64,000 bases of DNA from Ostrinia nubilalis. Its lineage: Eukaryota > Arthropoda > Insecta > Lepidoptera > Crambidae. The notes under the pieces were generated by a model. That model was not told where the DNA came from, made no database searches, and saw only the letters and a list, made by a program, of their open reading frames with translations. Shown here in pieces: positions 21,491 to 31,743 of this stretch. Position 1 is the first letter of the stretch. Every line of letters starts with the position of its first letter. Location: the NCBI RefSeq assembly GCF_963855985.1, contig NC_087095.1, forward strand, positions 3,854,001-3,918,000, in the 5' to 3' direction. Position numbers and translations under genes: made by a program.

Positions 21491-23339
21491 ATATTAAAAT
21501 TTATTTATTATTTGCGGAGTGTATAGCGGAGTCTGGTACGTTTTGTTTGATCAACGACTGCCAAATACAAAACTCACTGCCAAGGAAAGGTAAGCTTAAA
21601 TGGGCAATATGGTACTACTGATGTACCTGTTGCCCCGGCATTCTATTTTATTTTTATTTTTTATTTATTTATTTTTAGTGAAAAAACGTATTAACGTCTA
21701 AAAAAAAATGGTCGCCATTCTAAGGCGAATTAATTGGAATTAATTCATGTTAATCGTGTAGAAATCTCTACGCCAGACGATAAAATATGAATTATGACTA
21801 AATATCAAACAAAGTTCAAGAAACAAAAAATAGTTTTATGTCATGTACTGAAACCAAAGCGTCTAACATTTTCTGAGACAATATTAAACCAAGCTCCTAC
21901 TCCGTGTCTTTATTCAGACACCTTGATTCAGTCAGCTTCAGTATTATGACTGTGATGATTGAATTTTTATAATCATGTTAAGAAAAAATAACAAAATACT
22001 AATTCTCAATTTATACTTCATAGAAAGGGAAGAAAGACTCATTCATTATTATGAGTTTGTGGCAGCGTTATCGATTCGTAAAATAATATCGCATTATTTT
22101 TTGGTATTATTAAATAATGTCCTTAATCTAAATTGAAGGTTACAAGTAGTGGTAGTACTGGTAGGTACCTACATAATACATAGTTTATTTTATGTGGTTG
22201 ATTCGTTCTTTGACTGACCAAAGTCCACTAGTCCGGTTGTTATTACAAGCGGCCCGATTTCTTTTTTGATGCGTCAATAATTTTCTATTACATTGATTAC
22301 AATGTAATTATTATTGTGTTATATTTATAAAGACATAGTTATTATCGCTTTAACGCATAATTAGATACTTTGCTTGTCTAAAAGATTTAGCAAGATAAGA
22401 AATGATTCAATGTATTTCATGATGTCGCATCTCTTCTTATGAGAATTCTAACGTTATACATAAATAATTTATACGAACCAATTGTAAAACAGTACATGGA
22501 GTTAAAACTGACCTTTTTTTTTTTTTTTGTAAATAAATAATAATAATGATGATGAAGCCTTACTTTGTAAGACTATCAATAGTATTATTAGCATTAATCA
22601 TACATTGATTAGTAGGTACAAACCTACATAATAATGTTTTTCCAATACAAGAAAAAATGACATCATCTTATGTACCGATACCGATACAGTTTAAGGAAGC
22701 TCTTAGATTTTATCTATTATTTATAGATACAAGCTGGTGAGACGTCATGAATAAAAAAATAAACTTTGTAAAAATATCAGGGCTAAAGCAAGGCCGCAAA
22801 GAGACAAACAAAAATGTTGCCTGTTTGTTCAGATACAAAACAAACATCCGTTAAAATAAGACCATAATTCTATTTGCTTTTCAATGGATATCGTGTTTAT
22901 GTAATAAACATATTATATTAATAAGTTTCTTTAAACCATAAATGAATCTTTTGTTAAAAGTTTAATTGCGGTTAAAATATCATCCCTTTTGAAGTGCTTA
23001 AACCACATAAACTTTGTTTAGCATCTTATATAAACGCTATCTAAGTCCACCATCAAGGAACATTTTTTTTTTTTTTTTAACAAGTGGGTAATCTCAGAAT
23101 GTACTCGTATCGACGGATGCGATTAAGAATATTCTTAATATCAACGTCTCTGCGCCGACGTGTATAATTATTTGTTTGTATAATTAATTATGTTTACTCG
23201 CATGGTTATGATGATTATGAAAAAAATCATCTGGGTTCGATTCGGGAATCGAATAGGTATCTCGGTCCAATAAATTCTGTAACCGGATAATATGTACATT
23301 GCATTTAAAATAAAAATATTTTAAGCGGCCAGCACATAC
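21491..23339. other. AT-rich intergenic DNA
   Basis: Non-coding, with homopolymer T/A runs near 22510 and 23065. No gene or clear element seen. Confidence 0.4.
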
Positions 23340-23438
23340 CTGTACATAGATGGCGCGTCGTCTAGGGACGCGGGTTACCTTGGTGTTCTGGTCGGTCTTT
23401 AATGGCGCTTCCCGCGTTGCGCTGGCAGCGCTGGGCAT
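23340..23438 (-). CDS. Candidate first coding exon, unknown gene
   Basis: On the minus strand an ATG at 23438 (context GCCGCATGCCC) opens 33 codons (MPSAASATREAPLKTDQNTK...) ending exactly at a strong splice donor, CAG|GTATGT. The exon sits at the edge of a CpG-rich island, as first exons often do. I do not recognise the peptide, and no following exon is evident to the left. It could equally be a non-coding 5' exon or chance. Confidence 0.22.
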
Positions 23439-23640
23439 GCGGCGGCGGCGGCGCGGCGCTGCGGCGTAAATAAAGGCGCCTGCGCTTGTGGAAGGCGGCG
23501 TGGTTGCGCCGCGGGCGGGTGATAGGTCTTAGCCCATCATACCATACAGCAGGGCGTAGCTTGTCGGTACGGTCTCTGTATAAAGCCTCGATTCACACAG
23601 TTATGCGAACGGCTAAAGCTTAAATTATATATTCAGTGCA
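23340..23640. promoter_or_regulatory. GC/CpG-rich island, possible promoter
   Basis: About 23340-23520 is the most GC-rich stretch of the window apart from repeat ends (runs of CGGCGGCGG, GCGCCTGCGC). It is followed by CTGTATAAAGCC at about 23577, a TATA-like site in + orientation. Such islands in AT-rich insect DNA often mark promoters. No transcript evidence is available. Confidence 0.35.
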
Positions 23641-24148
23641 GCAGCCTGGATTAGTTGTCATATCAAATAAATACCTCTTTTCCCGTTTTAGAGGATTATA
23701 ATGAGTTATAGTTGTCGACCGTCGATGTAATTGGTCGACCGACCGGAAATGTAGAAAGATCTTTGTAAGTTTCCAACAAAAAAAATGTGAGACTGATAAG
23801 TACTCACAATCACAATGTCAGTTAATATGAGTCGTTGCATAGAAAACACGACATATTGTCATACTTCATATATAAAGTAGGCATTTATTTCCACTTCGAC
23901 TCGGTTCGGTCAACAAACCGGCCTAAGGTTTATTTAGGATCTTTTATTCTGACCTTATAATAGCAAGTAATGAATCTACATAAATGTACCTACTTTGAAT
24001 TTTGATCTGATACTTATTTCTTTCTTACTAGCCTTTGTATTTAGACCAATATCGATTGGTGTAATGTATAAAAATACGAAACAACAAAATTATTCAGTTA
24101 CCCTTTGTAGCATTGAACAATGTGTATGGCCACAGGGTCATCGGTCGT

Positions 24149-24233
24149 TATAAAAGCAGGCGGAGGCTCGACTGGGGCGAGTGCGTCCGCGGCGCCGGGT
24201 CATCATGCTCCAAGACGGTTGATGGTTCATAAG
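24149..24233 (+). promoter_or_regulatory. TATA box and possible 5' UTR exon
   Basis: TATAAAAG at 24149-24156 is followed by a GC-rich stretch and then by a good donor, AAG|GTGTAAG, at 24233/24234. Together they look like a promoter with a short non-coding first exon. It could belong to the tachykinin receptor 12.7 kb downstream, whose first coding exon appears to start with a splice acceptor, but nothing in the sequence proves the link. Confidence 0.25.
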
Positions 24234-24387
24234 GTGTAAGGCAAAGAAGGCAAGCTCTTAATGTGGGTAGTTTCGTAGAAACGCAACATTTTTCTGTATG
24301 AGCTCATTATGTTCTGTTTTTACGGCTTTTAAAAATGGCCGAAAAGAAGATACTTAACTCGTAAAAGTGAATAATATTACAATACCT

Positions 24388-24680
24388 GGCTATCTCGGTA
24401 GTTAATATCTCGTTTTTACTCGCTAGAGCAAAAAACGGCTACTGGTTAAAAAATAACCGAACATAAAGTGGTTGCTGGTTAATATCTCGTATTAACTCGC
24501 TAGAGCAGAAAATGGCTACTGGGTAACATCTCGCATTACCTCGGAGAAAAAAATGGCTACTGGGTAACATCTCGCATTACCTCGGAGCAAAAGAATGGCT
24601 ACTGGGTAACATCTCGCATTACCTCGGAGCAAAAAATGGCTACTGGTTAACATCGCGCGTTAACTTGGAGCTAAAAATGG
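24388..24680 (+). repeat. 41-42-bp tandem repeat with internal palindrome
   Basis: About six imperfect units, the best four beginning ATGGCTACTGGGTAACATCT near 24512, 24553, 24595 and 24636 and spaced 41-42 bp. A more diverged pair lies at 24388-24500. Each unit holds GGTAAC-ATCTCG-CATTACC, an imperfect inverted repeat. Confidence 0.75.
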
Positions 24681-24895
24681 GTCAAAGTTACGCGTCGTGT
24701 CACAACGCTTATAATAAAAATGTACGAGCACTTACACAAAATAGTTGTTACAACCAACCTTGTGTTGGGTCTAATTCTCGTCACTACACTGCACAACTTA
24801 AAATAATTACGTTTTTTGTCGGTAAAAACGTCCTGGTGAAGTCACTTAAGCATTTTTCTTATACTGCGTGCGGTCGTTGCGCGTGCGCACAAAGG

Positions 24896-25062
24896 AATAA
24901 TGAGACCGCTCGGACAACGAGCCCACAGCGTGGTAGGGGTGGGGTTGCCCGCTCTTTTGTTTTTTACTACTACTACGCTGAATATTGTGTGCGGATTGGC
25001 TTGTCGTACAGGGGTACTACTACACGGTAAAATAAATCTCGGAGGCGAAAGCAGGATAATTC
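24896..25062 (-). repeat. Dispersed repeat shared with cubilin 3' end
   Basis: Reverse complement of 20040-20203 with only a few differences (for example CTTTCGCCTCC in place of TTTTCGCCGAA near its end). It contains CCACAGCGTGGTAGGGGTGG. No ORF of significance and no terminal duplication could be fixed. Confidence 0.65.
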
Positions 25063-27531
25063 CTATTTTTAGGTATATTGGCGAAAACATAACGCATAAC
25101 TTTGAAGGAAACATTTTAAAGATAGTTGATTTGAAAGGTTTATCTATTTTTACTAAATCGTGTCATTCTTTGGAGTTACTAAAATAAGACAGAACAACTT
25201 AGCTTACATAACATCATGAAGACATAAAAATATATCTTTGTTGCTGTTGTATAATCACAAGCAAACAATTAGTTAGTAAGGCAATTTCCGCAGCAATGTG
25301 TGCGATTGAATTCTAAAATGGTTTCTTTAATAGGAAGCTATATTTAGATCCTACTTACTATTTCCTTTGAATTATAATAGTTTCTAAAGTTTGGTTACTT
25401 GCTTTTTGTCACAATAGAACAAGACGACAATCATTATCTAGGTCATAAAATATTTATATGAGCTGCGATATAATTCATTCAAATGATTACTCACGTGTTG
25501 ACTTGACATGTTAGGTTAGTCTGGCGCTGTATTTGAAATTGTCCAAAGATTTATTAAAAAAAGAAAGAACTAGTATTTTATATTTAACTGACTGATCACT
25601 CAACTTGCTTTGACTAGATTTAAACATTTAGGCTGGTTTTATAGTCGCGCTGATCGCACGCTGACGGTCGGCGCTGACAGTTCAATATGTATGTAATTGA
25701 AGGGAACGTTCCTGAGTGACGCTGATCGCTCGGCGCCGACGCTTCATACATTTCGGCTCTCAGCGCTGACGGTCAGCGTGCATCAGCGTGATTCTAAAAC
25801 CAGCCGTAGCTTAATTAAATAGCTATAATTCTGAGTAGCACGACCACCTTATTAACGCTTCCTTAGAAACTGTATACCTAGCACCCTGGAAAAACAGTAC
25901 TTAACAAAATGTAATCTTCAGTCTTATATTTCTTATGCTACACTAATATTTAATTATAGTATTAGTTACAATAAATTATTATAATTAAATAAGCTAAGTT
26001 TAACTGTTTTAGGTAGAGATTAATAATTTGTCTTATAATATTAAGATGTTTCGTAGGTACGCTTCCATTCTCTGTGAAAATGTTTAATGTCTTTATTTAT
26101 GTTTTATTGATAAAACAGTAATTTGATATGCATATAATGTTAAAAACAAGAGCCATTTTAACAATGTAATTCAATATAATAGCATGGATTACATTATGTT
26201 CATCTTATAAGTTTTAATGTGGTTTTGTTGTATTTTCTTTTACAATTTGATTCCTTTTAGAGAGGGACTTTCAAAGACTCCATTGAGTCATCATTGTAAC
26301 TTTTATTATTATTTACATACATCATTATTTTGATAAACTTGTTATAAGTACGTTACATTCCATGTACCCGTCGATATTTATTGATATTTCAGAGATTTAA
26401 TTTCAAAGGAAAAGTTGTTATGAACTGATTAAATGTAACAGAATTTAAAAGTGTTTGTTTTATTTTAAATCCCTTAAAATATTATTGAGACCTATAATAA
26501 TTTATCAATGTGGAAGTCATGAGAGATATAATTATCGATGAGGTTGAGAATTACGCATTCATTTAAATGGAATTTACAGCATATCCGTTGCAGAAGTATA
26601 CTTGTGGTATGTTTGTGGTAGTAGGATGTTCTGATGACAACAGCTACTATAAATTGATTCGTTAATTACAAACTGTATAAACCTTCCATGAAACTTGTTT
26701 GTGTTATTTGCCGAGAGATGTCACTGCTCTTTGAGACGCGTAAGGCTGTACCTCGGTGTCCAGGTATTTTTTCCCCGGCTTTATATACCTGGGCGGCTTT
26801 GACATAATTAACCTTTGTGAACCATTGACAACCTGTGTAAGAATAAGAATAAGAATAAGAAAAACTTTATTTGACACAAAAAAGGAAAAAAATAAAAAAC
26901 AGAACAAAGGGACTTAAAACTATACACGCATATTTGTGTGCCAAAAAGGCGCCCGCTCAGCATTAATCGAGCCACGCGTGCATGCACGCGTGCCCCGACG
27001 CTGGTTTTCAGTTGTGTCAAGCATTAAATTGTCACCTACATATTGACGTCTTATTTATACCTAGATAAGAGTCCCTTAAGTGCGCCGAGAGTATCCGTGG
27101 TTTATTCACAAACCGCATGAAACCTCTAAAAATAGCGTCATCTTTCCAAGTGGATCTTTGAATTGGGCGCCAAAAAAACAAAGATATTTTTAAATTGGAC
27201 TGATTTGGTCACGCAATGGATAACGACTAGACGAGACCGGCGCGAGCGTCCGCGATTAAGAGCCATTTCACAAAAATATTCCGCGCGAATTTAGGTAAAA
27301 GCTGTCAACGCAACGTCAAAAGAGTAAAAAGAACGCTGAAATGGACAAAAAAATCTTGAGCCGTGACCGTATTAAGACTTGATTTAAGTTATTAATTTTA
27401 AGGTAGAATGAGGTATTCAAACTTGATAAATTAATTTAAATTTTTAATAGAGTTTATTAAGTCTTTTATATTTCGATTCATAATGAAACACTATAATAAT
27501 AATAATTAAAATAGGTATAATATGTAAAATA
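25063..27531. other. Intergenic with one MITE and a GAATAA microsatellite
   Basis: Mostly AT-rich and non-coding. About 26838-26865 is a (GAATAA)n run followed by a TTTATTTGACAC tail, as at the 3' end of a retroelement. The MITE at 25631-25805 is listed separately. Confidence 0.4.
25631..25805. mobile_element. MITE with GGCTGGTTTTA ends
   Basis: 175-bp element with inverted ends GGCTGGTTTTATAG and CTAAAACCAGCC. The inside is GC-rich and full of CGCTGA/TCAGCG motifs. The flanks (TTA on the left, GTA on the right) fit a degraded 3-bp TWA-type target as in PIF/Harbinger elements, but the class call is tentative. Confidence 0.6.
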
Positions 27532-27533
27532 TA

Positions 27534-27797
27534 CAGGGTGTTAGGTAAATGGGTATATGAGCCGACACTAGCCCATGTTAACATGGTCATATAAATGGTA
27601 TGGTGAAGTCAGAAAATTGATATCTTCATTTTAATTATTTTATTTTTCATACAAATCGGATTTTATAAAATTAATTTTGTATGAAAATTAAAAAAATTAA
27701 AATGATGATATCAAATTTCTGACTTCACCATACCATGTATATGACCATGTTAACATGGGCTAGTGTCGGCTCATATACCCATTTACCTAACACCTTG
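27534..27797. mobile_element. Foldback MITE, TA target, CAGGGTGT end
   Basis: 264 bp, almost entirely inverted repeat. CAGGGTGTTAGGTAAATGGG at the left is matched by CCCATTTACCTAACACCTTG at the right, and pairing continues for over 100 bp toward the centre. TA flanks both ends (27532-27533 and 27798-27799), as in Tc1/mariner-type insertions. It is non-coding. Confidence 0.8.
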
Positions 27798-27800
27798 TAT

Positions 27801-28110
27801 ATTAAGTACAAAATAAAGACAGTCACATAGTGAAAAAAAAAATCTGCCCCCTTACAGCTCCATCATCGGACCCTGAATGCGAATAATGAAACACGAATAG
27901 GTATAAATGTAAAATATATATTAAGTACAAAATAAAGACAGTCACATAGTGAAAATAAAATCTGCCCCCTTACAGCTCCATCATCGGACCCTGGATACGA
28001 AATATTGGTCAAGGCGAATCACACAAGCCCAAACTCCATAGGGTTTCTATTGTTTTGTTACGGAGGTGGCCATTGCATCTCCTCCAGATCCATTATCAGA
28101 CAGAGCTAAG
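27801..28110. repeat. Duplicated segment and related repeat
   Basis: About 90 bp (AGTACAAAATAAAGACAGTC ... ATCATCGGACCCTG) occurs twice in tandem, at 27805-27873 and 27924-27992. The sequence after it (GGTGGCCATTGCATCTCCTC) resembles a repeat at 51755-51985. No coding capacity. Confidence 0.6.
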
Positions 28111-28191
28111 AAATAAATAAAATAAAATAAATATTATTATAAGTAAACAAATAACTAAAATAATTCATATTACTATCTTACTTCTTACTAG

Positions 28192-29100
28192 TCCTACTAA
28201 TATTATAAATACGAAAGTTTGTGTGGATGTCTGGATGTTTGTTACACTTTCACGCAAAAACTACTGAACATATTTTGATGAAACTTTACAGTACAGTACA
28301 GCAGTACTAGGCAGTCTGTGTTCAACTATCACTCGGGTCGGACGTTCCTATCGCAAGACCTTTGGTTCACTCAGTTCCGATACGACTCTAGTGCTGTGTG
28401 TAATTATTTTCGTGAATATGTTACGGTCAAAGTGATAAATGTGAAAATTATGAATAATCGCCGGTTATTATGAATAATTACCGCATGATTTGGTAAATGT
28501 GATTAATATGAGGTCATTTATGTGTGTATAAAACTAAATAGGCGGCTTAGGGGTGGCCCAAGGGCCACCCCCGCCGCACCTTAACCTATTTTTCACTTTA
28601 AATCAAAACATTATGTTATAGGCATCATGGAAAAGTAATATTATGCAAGAAACATTCCAAACTCATTATGCCAAATTATATTAATATTATGATATCAAAA
28701 CGTTCTAAAGTTTGGCTGTACACGAGCACGTACACAAGATGTTGTTCTTTTTTATGAAATTTGTTAGTACTAAGGTTGAATTATTAAATAATCACTGTTA
28801 AATGTGATTAATTTATCACTTTTACCGCGACTGTCGGTAATTATTCATAATAACCGGTTATTATTAATAATTTTCAATTTATCACATTAACCGTAACAAA
28901 TACACTGAATTTATTAATTTCTACGAGTGGATTTCATTTTGCCTGAGACCTACGCCATGAACCCTGAACCAGAAGACCCTGTCGTCAGCGACAGCGACGC
29001 TCATCCATCCCTGGCGTCGACCAGAATAACAATGTAAGGCTATAATTTATGACGATCTGTGACAAACTAAATTTCAAGCGGGTGAAGCCGCGGGCAATAC
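28192..29100 (+). mobile_element. Degenerate non-autonomous Helitron-like repeat
   Basis: The start CTACTAATATTATAAATACG and the phrase TTCACGCAAAAACTACTGAAC are typical of a very common lepidopteran repeat family. The 3' part, GGGTGAAGCCGCGGGCAA near 29078, is the usual pre-terminal hairpin. The interior is interrupted by the inverted-repeat element at 28420-28897. Boundaries are approximate. Confidence 0.45.
28420..28897. mobile_element. Inverted-repeat element with GTTACGGT ends
   Basis: About 85-100-bp imperfect inverted arms. The left arm begins GTTACGGTCAAAGTGATAAA and the right arm ends TTATCACATTAACCGTAAC. The centre carries a GGGGTGGCCCAAGGGCCACC hairpin. No ORF and no confident target duplication. 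Confidence 0.6.
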
Positions 29101-29114
29101 AATAATATTTCATA

Positions 29115-30530
29115 CTAGCTTTTTGCCCGCGACTTCTTCTGCGATGAAGTGGAAAATGGTTCTAATAGAATTAAAATATTCTAAGAAAATTAATTTTGTT
29201 AAATGATTATATTATTTTTTGATAAAAAATCTACAAATTATTATGTTTAAATATTTGAATACTTACAAAATTATGAGATCTTTCTAAAACCAAATTAAAA
29301 CACTACACCTGCCGCAGATTTCTTTGTAAACAATGTTTTTTTTGTTTTTCCTTCAGGTGCTAAAATCACCAGGCTATTGTGTGCGCATACTCTGGAGTAT
29401 TCCACATACAACTGGTCGTCGGAGAAGCATAGATTTCCATTAAGTCTACTTCCGCTACCATATGGAACCCCGCTAAAACTCGTGAGGGCGCCAACACTTG
29501 CTTTTGTCTCGAAAATTAGTATGAGCAGCTGCGCACGCGGTTGCCCGTTGCAGGCTCTATGCAACCACACTATTTTAAACCGTGGTCCCTAAGCATGAGA
29601 TGGGAAACTGCACTCTCTTGAATTCTCTTGAATTTGATGGTGTTAGGGGAATCCTAGGAATGAATACAGACTTTCCAATGGAATCTCCTCATCAATATTG
29701 CGAAATTGCGAGTTTCAATGCAATGTTACGTTTTCACTTGTTATTTTATTGTAATCTGACCTTGATTTTTCAAACACGTGTCAAAATAAAAAAAATAATT
29801 TAAATCAAAAGTACCAAGGAATATTTCATTGATATCAACTTAGAAACAAGCACAGATCACAGAAACTAAAGGGAAATGTGACAAGGGACAAATTGGAACA
29901 TATTGCTTGTGAAAGCAATGATGACAGTAGCGACGTCATTATGTAAACAGATTATATTGCTTGCATAGTACTAAAGATTATTCGAACGTTGAATACTGAT
30001 ACCGCAGTGGATAATGAGCACATAATTTGATTTCTTTGTGTGTGTGAATTTCTAATACGACACTGAGTTTCGAACTCAGCGCATTACTTAGCATCTCTCT
30101 ATATTTCTATGGAACCAAGTTATCTCCAAAATAACATTCCACACCTTTTTGACCTAGTCAGGTAATCATTTTAATAAAATACGAAGCACGTCATCTATCA
30201 ATAGGATATATTTATGTATATTTTAGAAGTTAATAAATTATGCATAAAATATAATAAACACTTTAGAAGTTTAGTTAAATCGTAGAATTTCTGAAAAACA
30301 AGTACTAAAATCGTACTGAAAAAAAAGTATTATCTTCTTCGTTCGTTCTTCTAATTTATTTATTAAACGTCGAATTTTATCAAAGACTTTGGACTAAAGT
30401 TTTTGAAAATATTTTATAGCCTACATAGAAAAAAATTAGTATTCTAAATCGTGAAAGAATTTTTTTCGCAGCCTATTGCCTCCAAACAAACAAACAAACA
30501 ATTAAATCTTTCCTCTTTTATTAGTATAGA
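29115..30530 (-). mobile_element. Internally deleted Helitron (minus strand)
   Basis: Read on the minus strand the element begins TCTATACTAATAAAAGAGG at 30530 and ends with a GTCGCGGGCAAAAAGCTAG terminus at 29115. It lies between host A and T, as Helitrons do (5' TC, 3' CTRR, A|T target). It keeps a piece of the helicase gene just before the 3' end. At 1.4 kb it is far too short to be autonomous. Confidence 0.7.
29295..29570 (-). pseudogene. Helitron helicase C-terminal remnant
   Basis: The minus-strand translation contains FSDDQLYVEYSRVCAHNSLV followed by ILAPEGKTKK. This corresponds to the last conserved motif of Helitron Rep/Hel (Pif1-type) helicases, the QLYVA-SR motif and the 'LAPEGKTKN' tail. 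Rep and the upstream helicase motifs are gone. It lies about 180 bp before the Helitron 3' end, which is the normal gene position. Confidence 0.65.
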
Positions 30531-31738
30531 TTTAACAACAAAGCTTCCCTCTCGAAACAAAACGCTTCTTTTTCTTCTTCACGAAACAAAACTCAAAGCG
30601 GATAAATAAATAAACAAATCTTTGGACAATTTCACAGCGCCATCTAGTCCAAAAGTAGGCAACCAATATGCTTGTGTTAAGGGTGCTAGCATAATGGATA
30701 TACTTTTTTATAATTTATTTATTAAATTAAATACATGGTACCTACATATTATACATAGTTACACCCAGATCCGTCAAAGAAATTAAAATTCATCATTTCA
30801 ATTTCTGCTCGGCCGGCCGACTCGAAACAGCCTCTCGGCATAGTATTAAATGTATTTGGTCGCCGTACAAACCACCGCTTTACGACACGAACGCACGTAA
30901 ACGTCACGGCGGGAAAAATGACACAGGTCCTGCCTTGACGGGCGCTCGCGCCATACTAATCGATGTCGGCTTGCGCATTGTAATTTATACTGATATTCAC
31001 ATCAATATTTTGACAAAGTGGTTACTAATATTTAAACAATAACTGTAGAAATCAATTCTACAATGAATATTCTTTATTTTGGGATACTTTTATTGCAGTT
31101 ATTGCTGTGTTTTTAAACCAAAAACCACGATCAAAATGTGACGTTAATCTTCAAATTTGCCAAATTATTTTTAGATTTTACTCAATAATGGTAATGAAAT
31201 TCAAGAATCTATTTCATTAATGGACTACAAGAATATATGTCCGATGATTACTATATATTTTTAAGCTTATTATATGAGCATAAATAATAGATACAGGACT
31301 TTGAAAATGAGTCTGCGGCAATTTTTCCGTAAAATGGTTGTGGGAGATGGGGCACTGTGAATTAAGCAAAAGAGTTTTAGTAAATCCGTTTCATTAATGG
31401 TCAACATCAAGGATTGACCTATCTTTCGCAGTTATGAAATAATCTCTGGGTGTTGCTTAAGATAGTAATTCATGCTTCCAAAATCTTAGAAATTCGCACG
31501 AAAATGTAAAATGGCTCTTAACTAGAGATTCGATACAGCTGGGTCCTTATTTTTATGGCTTTTGTTTTCAACAAAAAGATAATAAAGTTTTTGTATTTTC
31601 TGCAACATGGCTTTTCATTTGTGAACAGAAACGATGCTTAGATTAAAATTTATATTGAGCTAAAGGGGAACATTCATGGATTATTTTTGGAGTACTCGTT
31701 GGCGCTTTGGAAGTCATAATTAGCTTACAAGCAGCTTT
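30531..31738. other. Intergenic with a minus-strand SINE
   Basis: No gene seen. The SINE copy at 30735-30900 is listed separately. The remainder is AT-rich and unremarkable. Confidence 0.4.
30735..30900 (-). mobile_element. tRNA-derived SINE, second copy
   Basis: Reverse-orientation, diverged copy of the SINE at 21248: AATTTCTGCTCGGCCGGCCG, then CCTCTCGGCATAGTA and CAAACCACCGCTTTACGACA, matching its tRNA-like head. It is 5'- and 3'-degenerate. Confidence 0.55.
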
Positions 31739-31743
31739 ATTAA

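Noticed and set aside
23410..23520. CGG-rich stretch as a CRISPR or satellite array
   Set aside because: There are no regular repeat-spacer units; it is simple GC-rich sequence.
24665..25187. ORFs of about 90-120 codons over the dispersed repeat
   Set aside because: The same text appears in the repeat at 20001-20205, in non-matching frames; no protein family, so probably chance.
29377..29592. Plus-strand ORF over the Helitron helicase remnant
   Set aside because: It is antisense to the recognisable helicase end, which reads on the minus strand.
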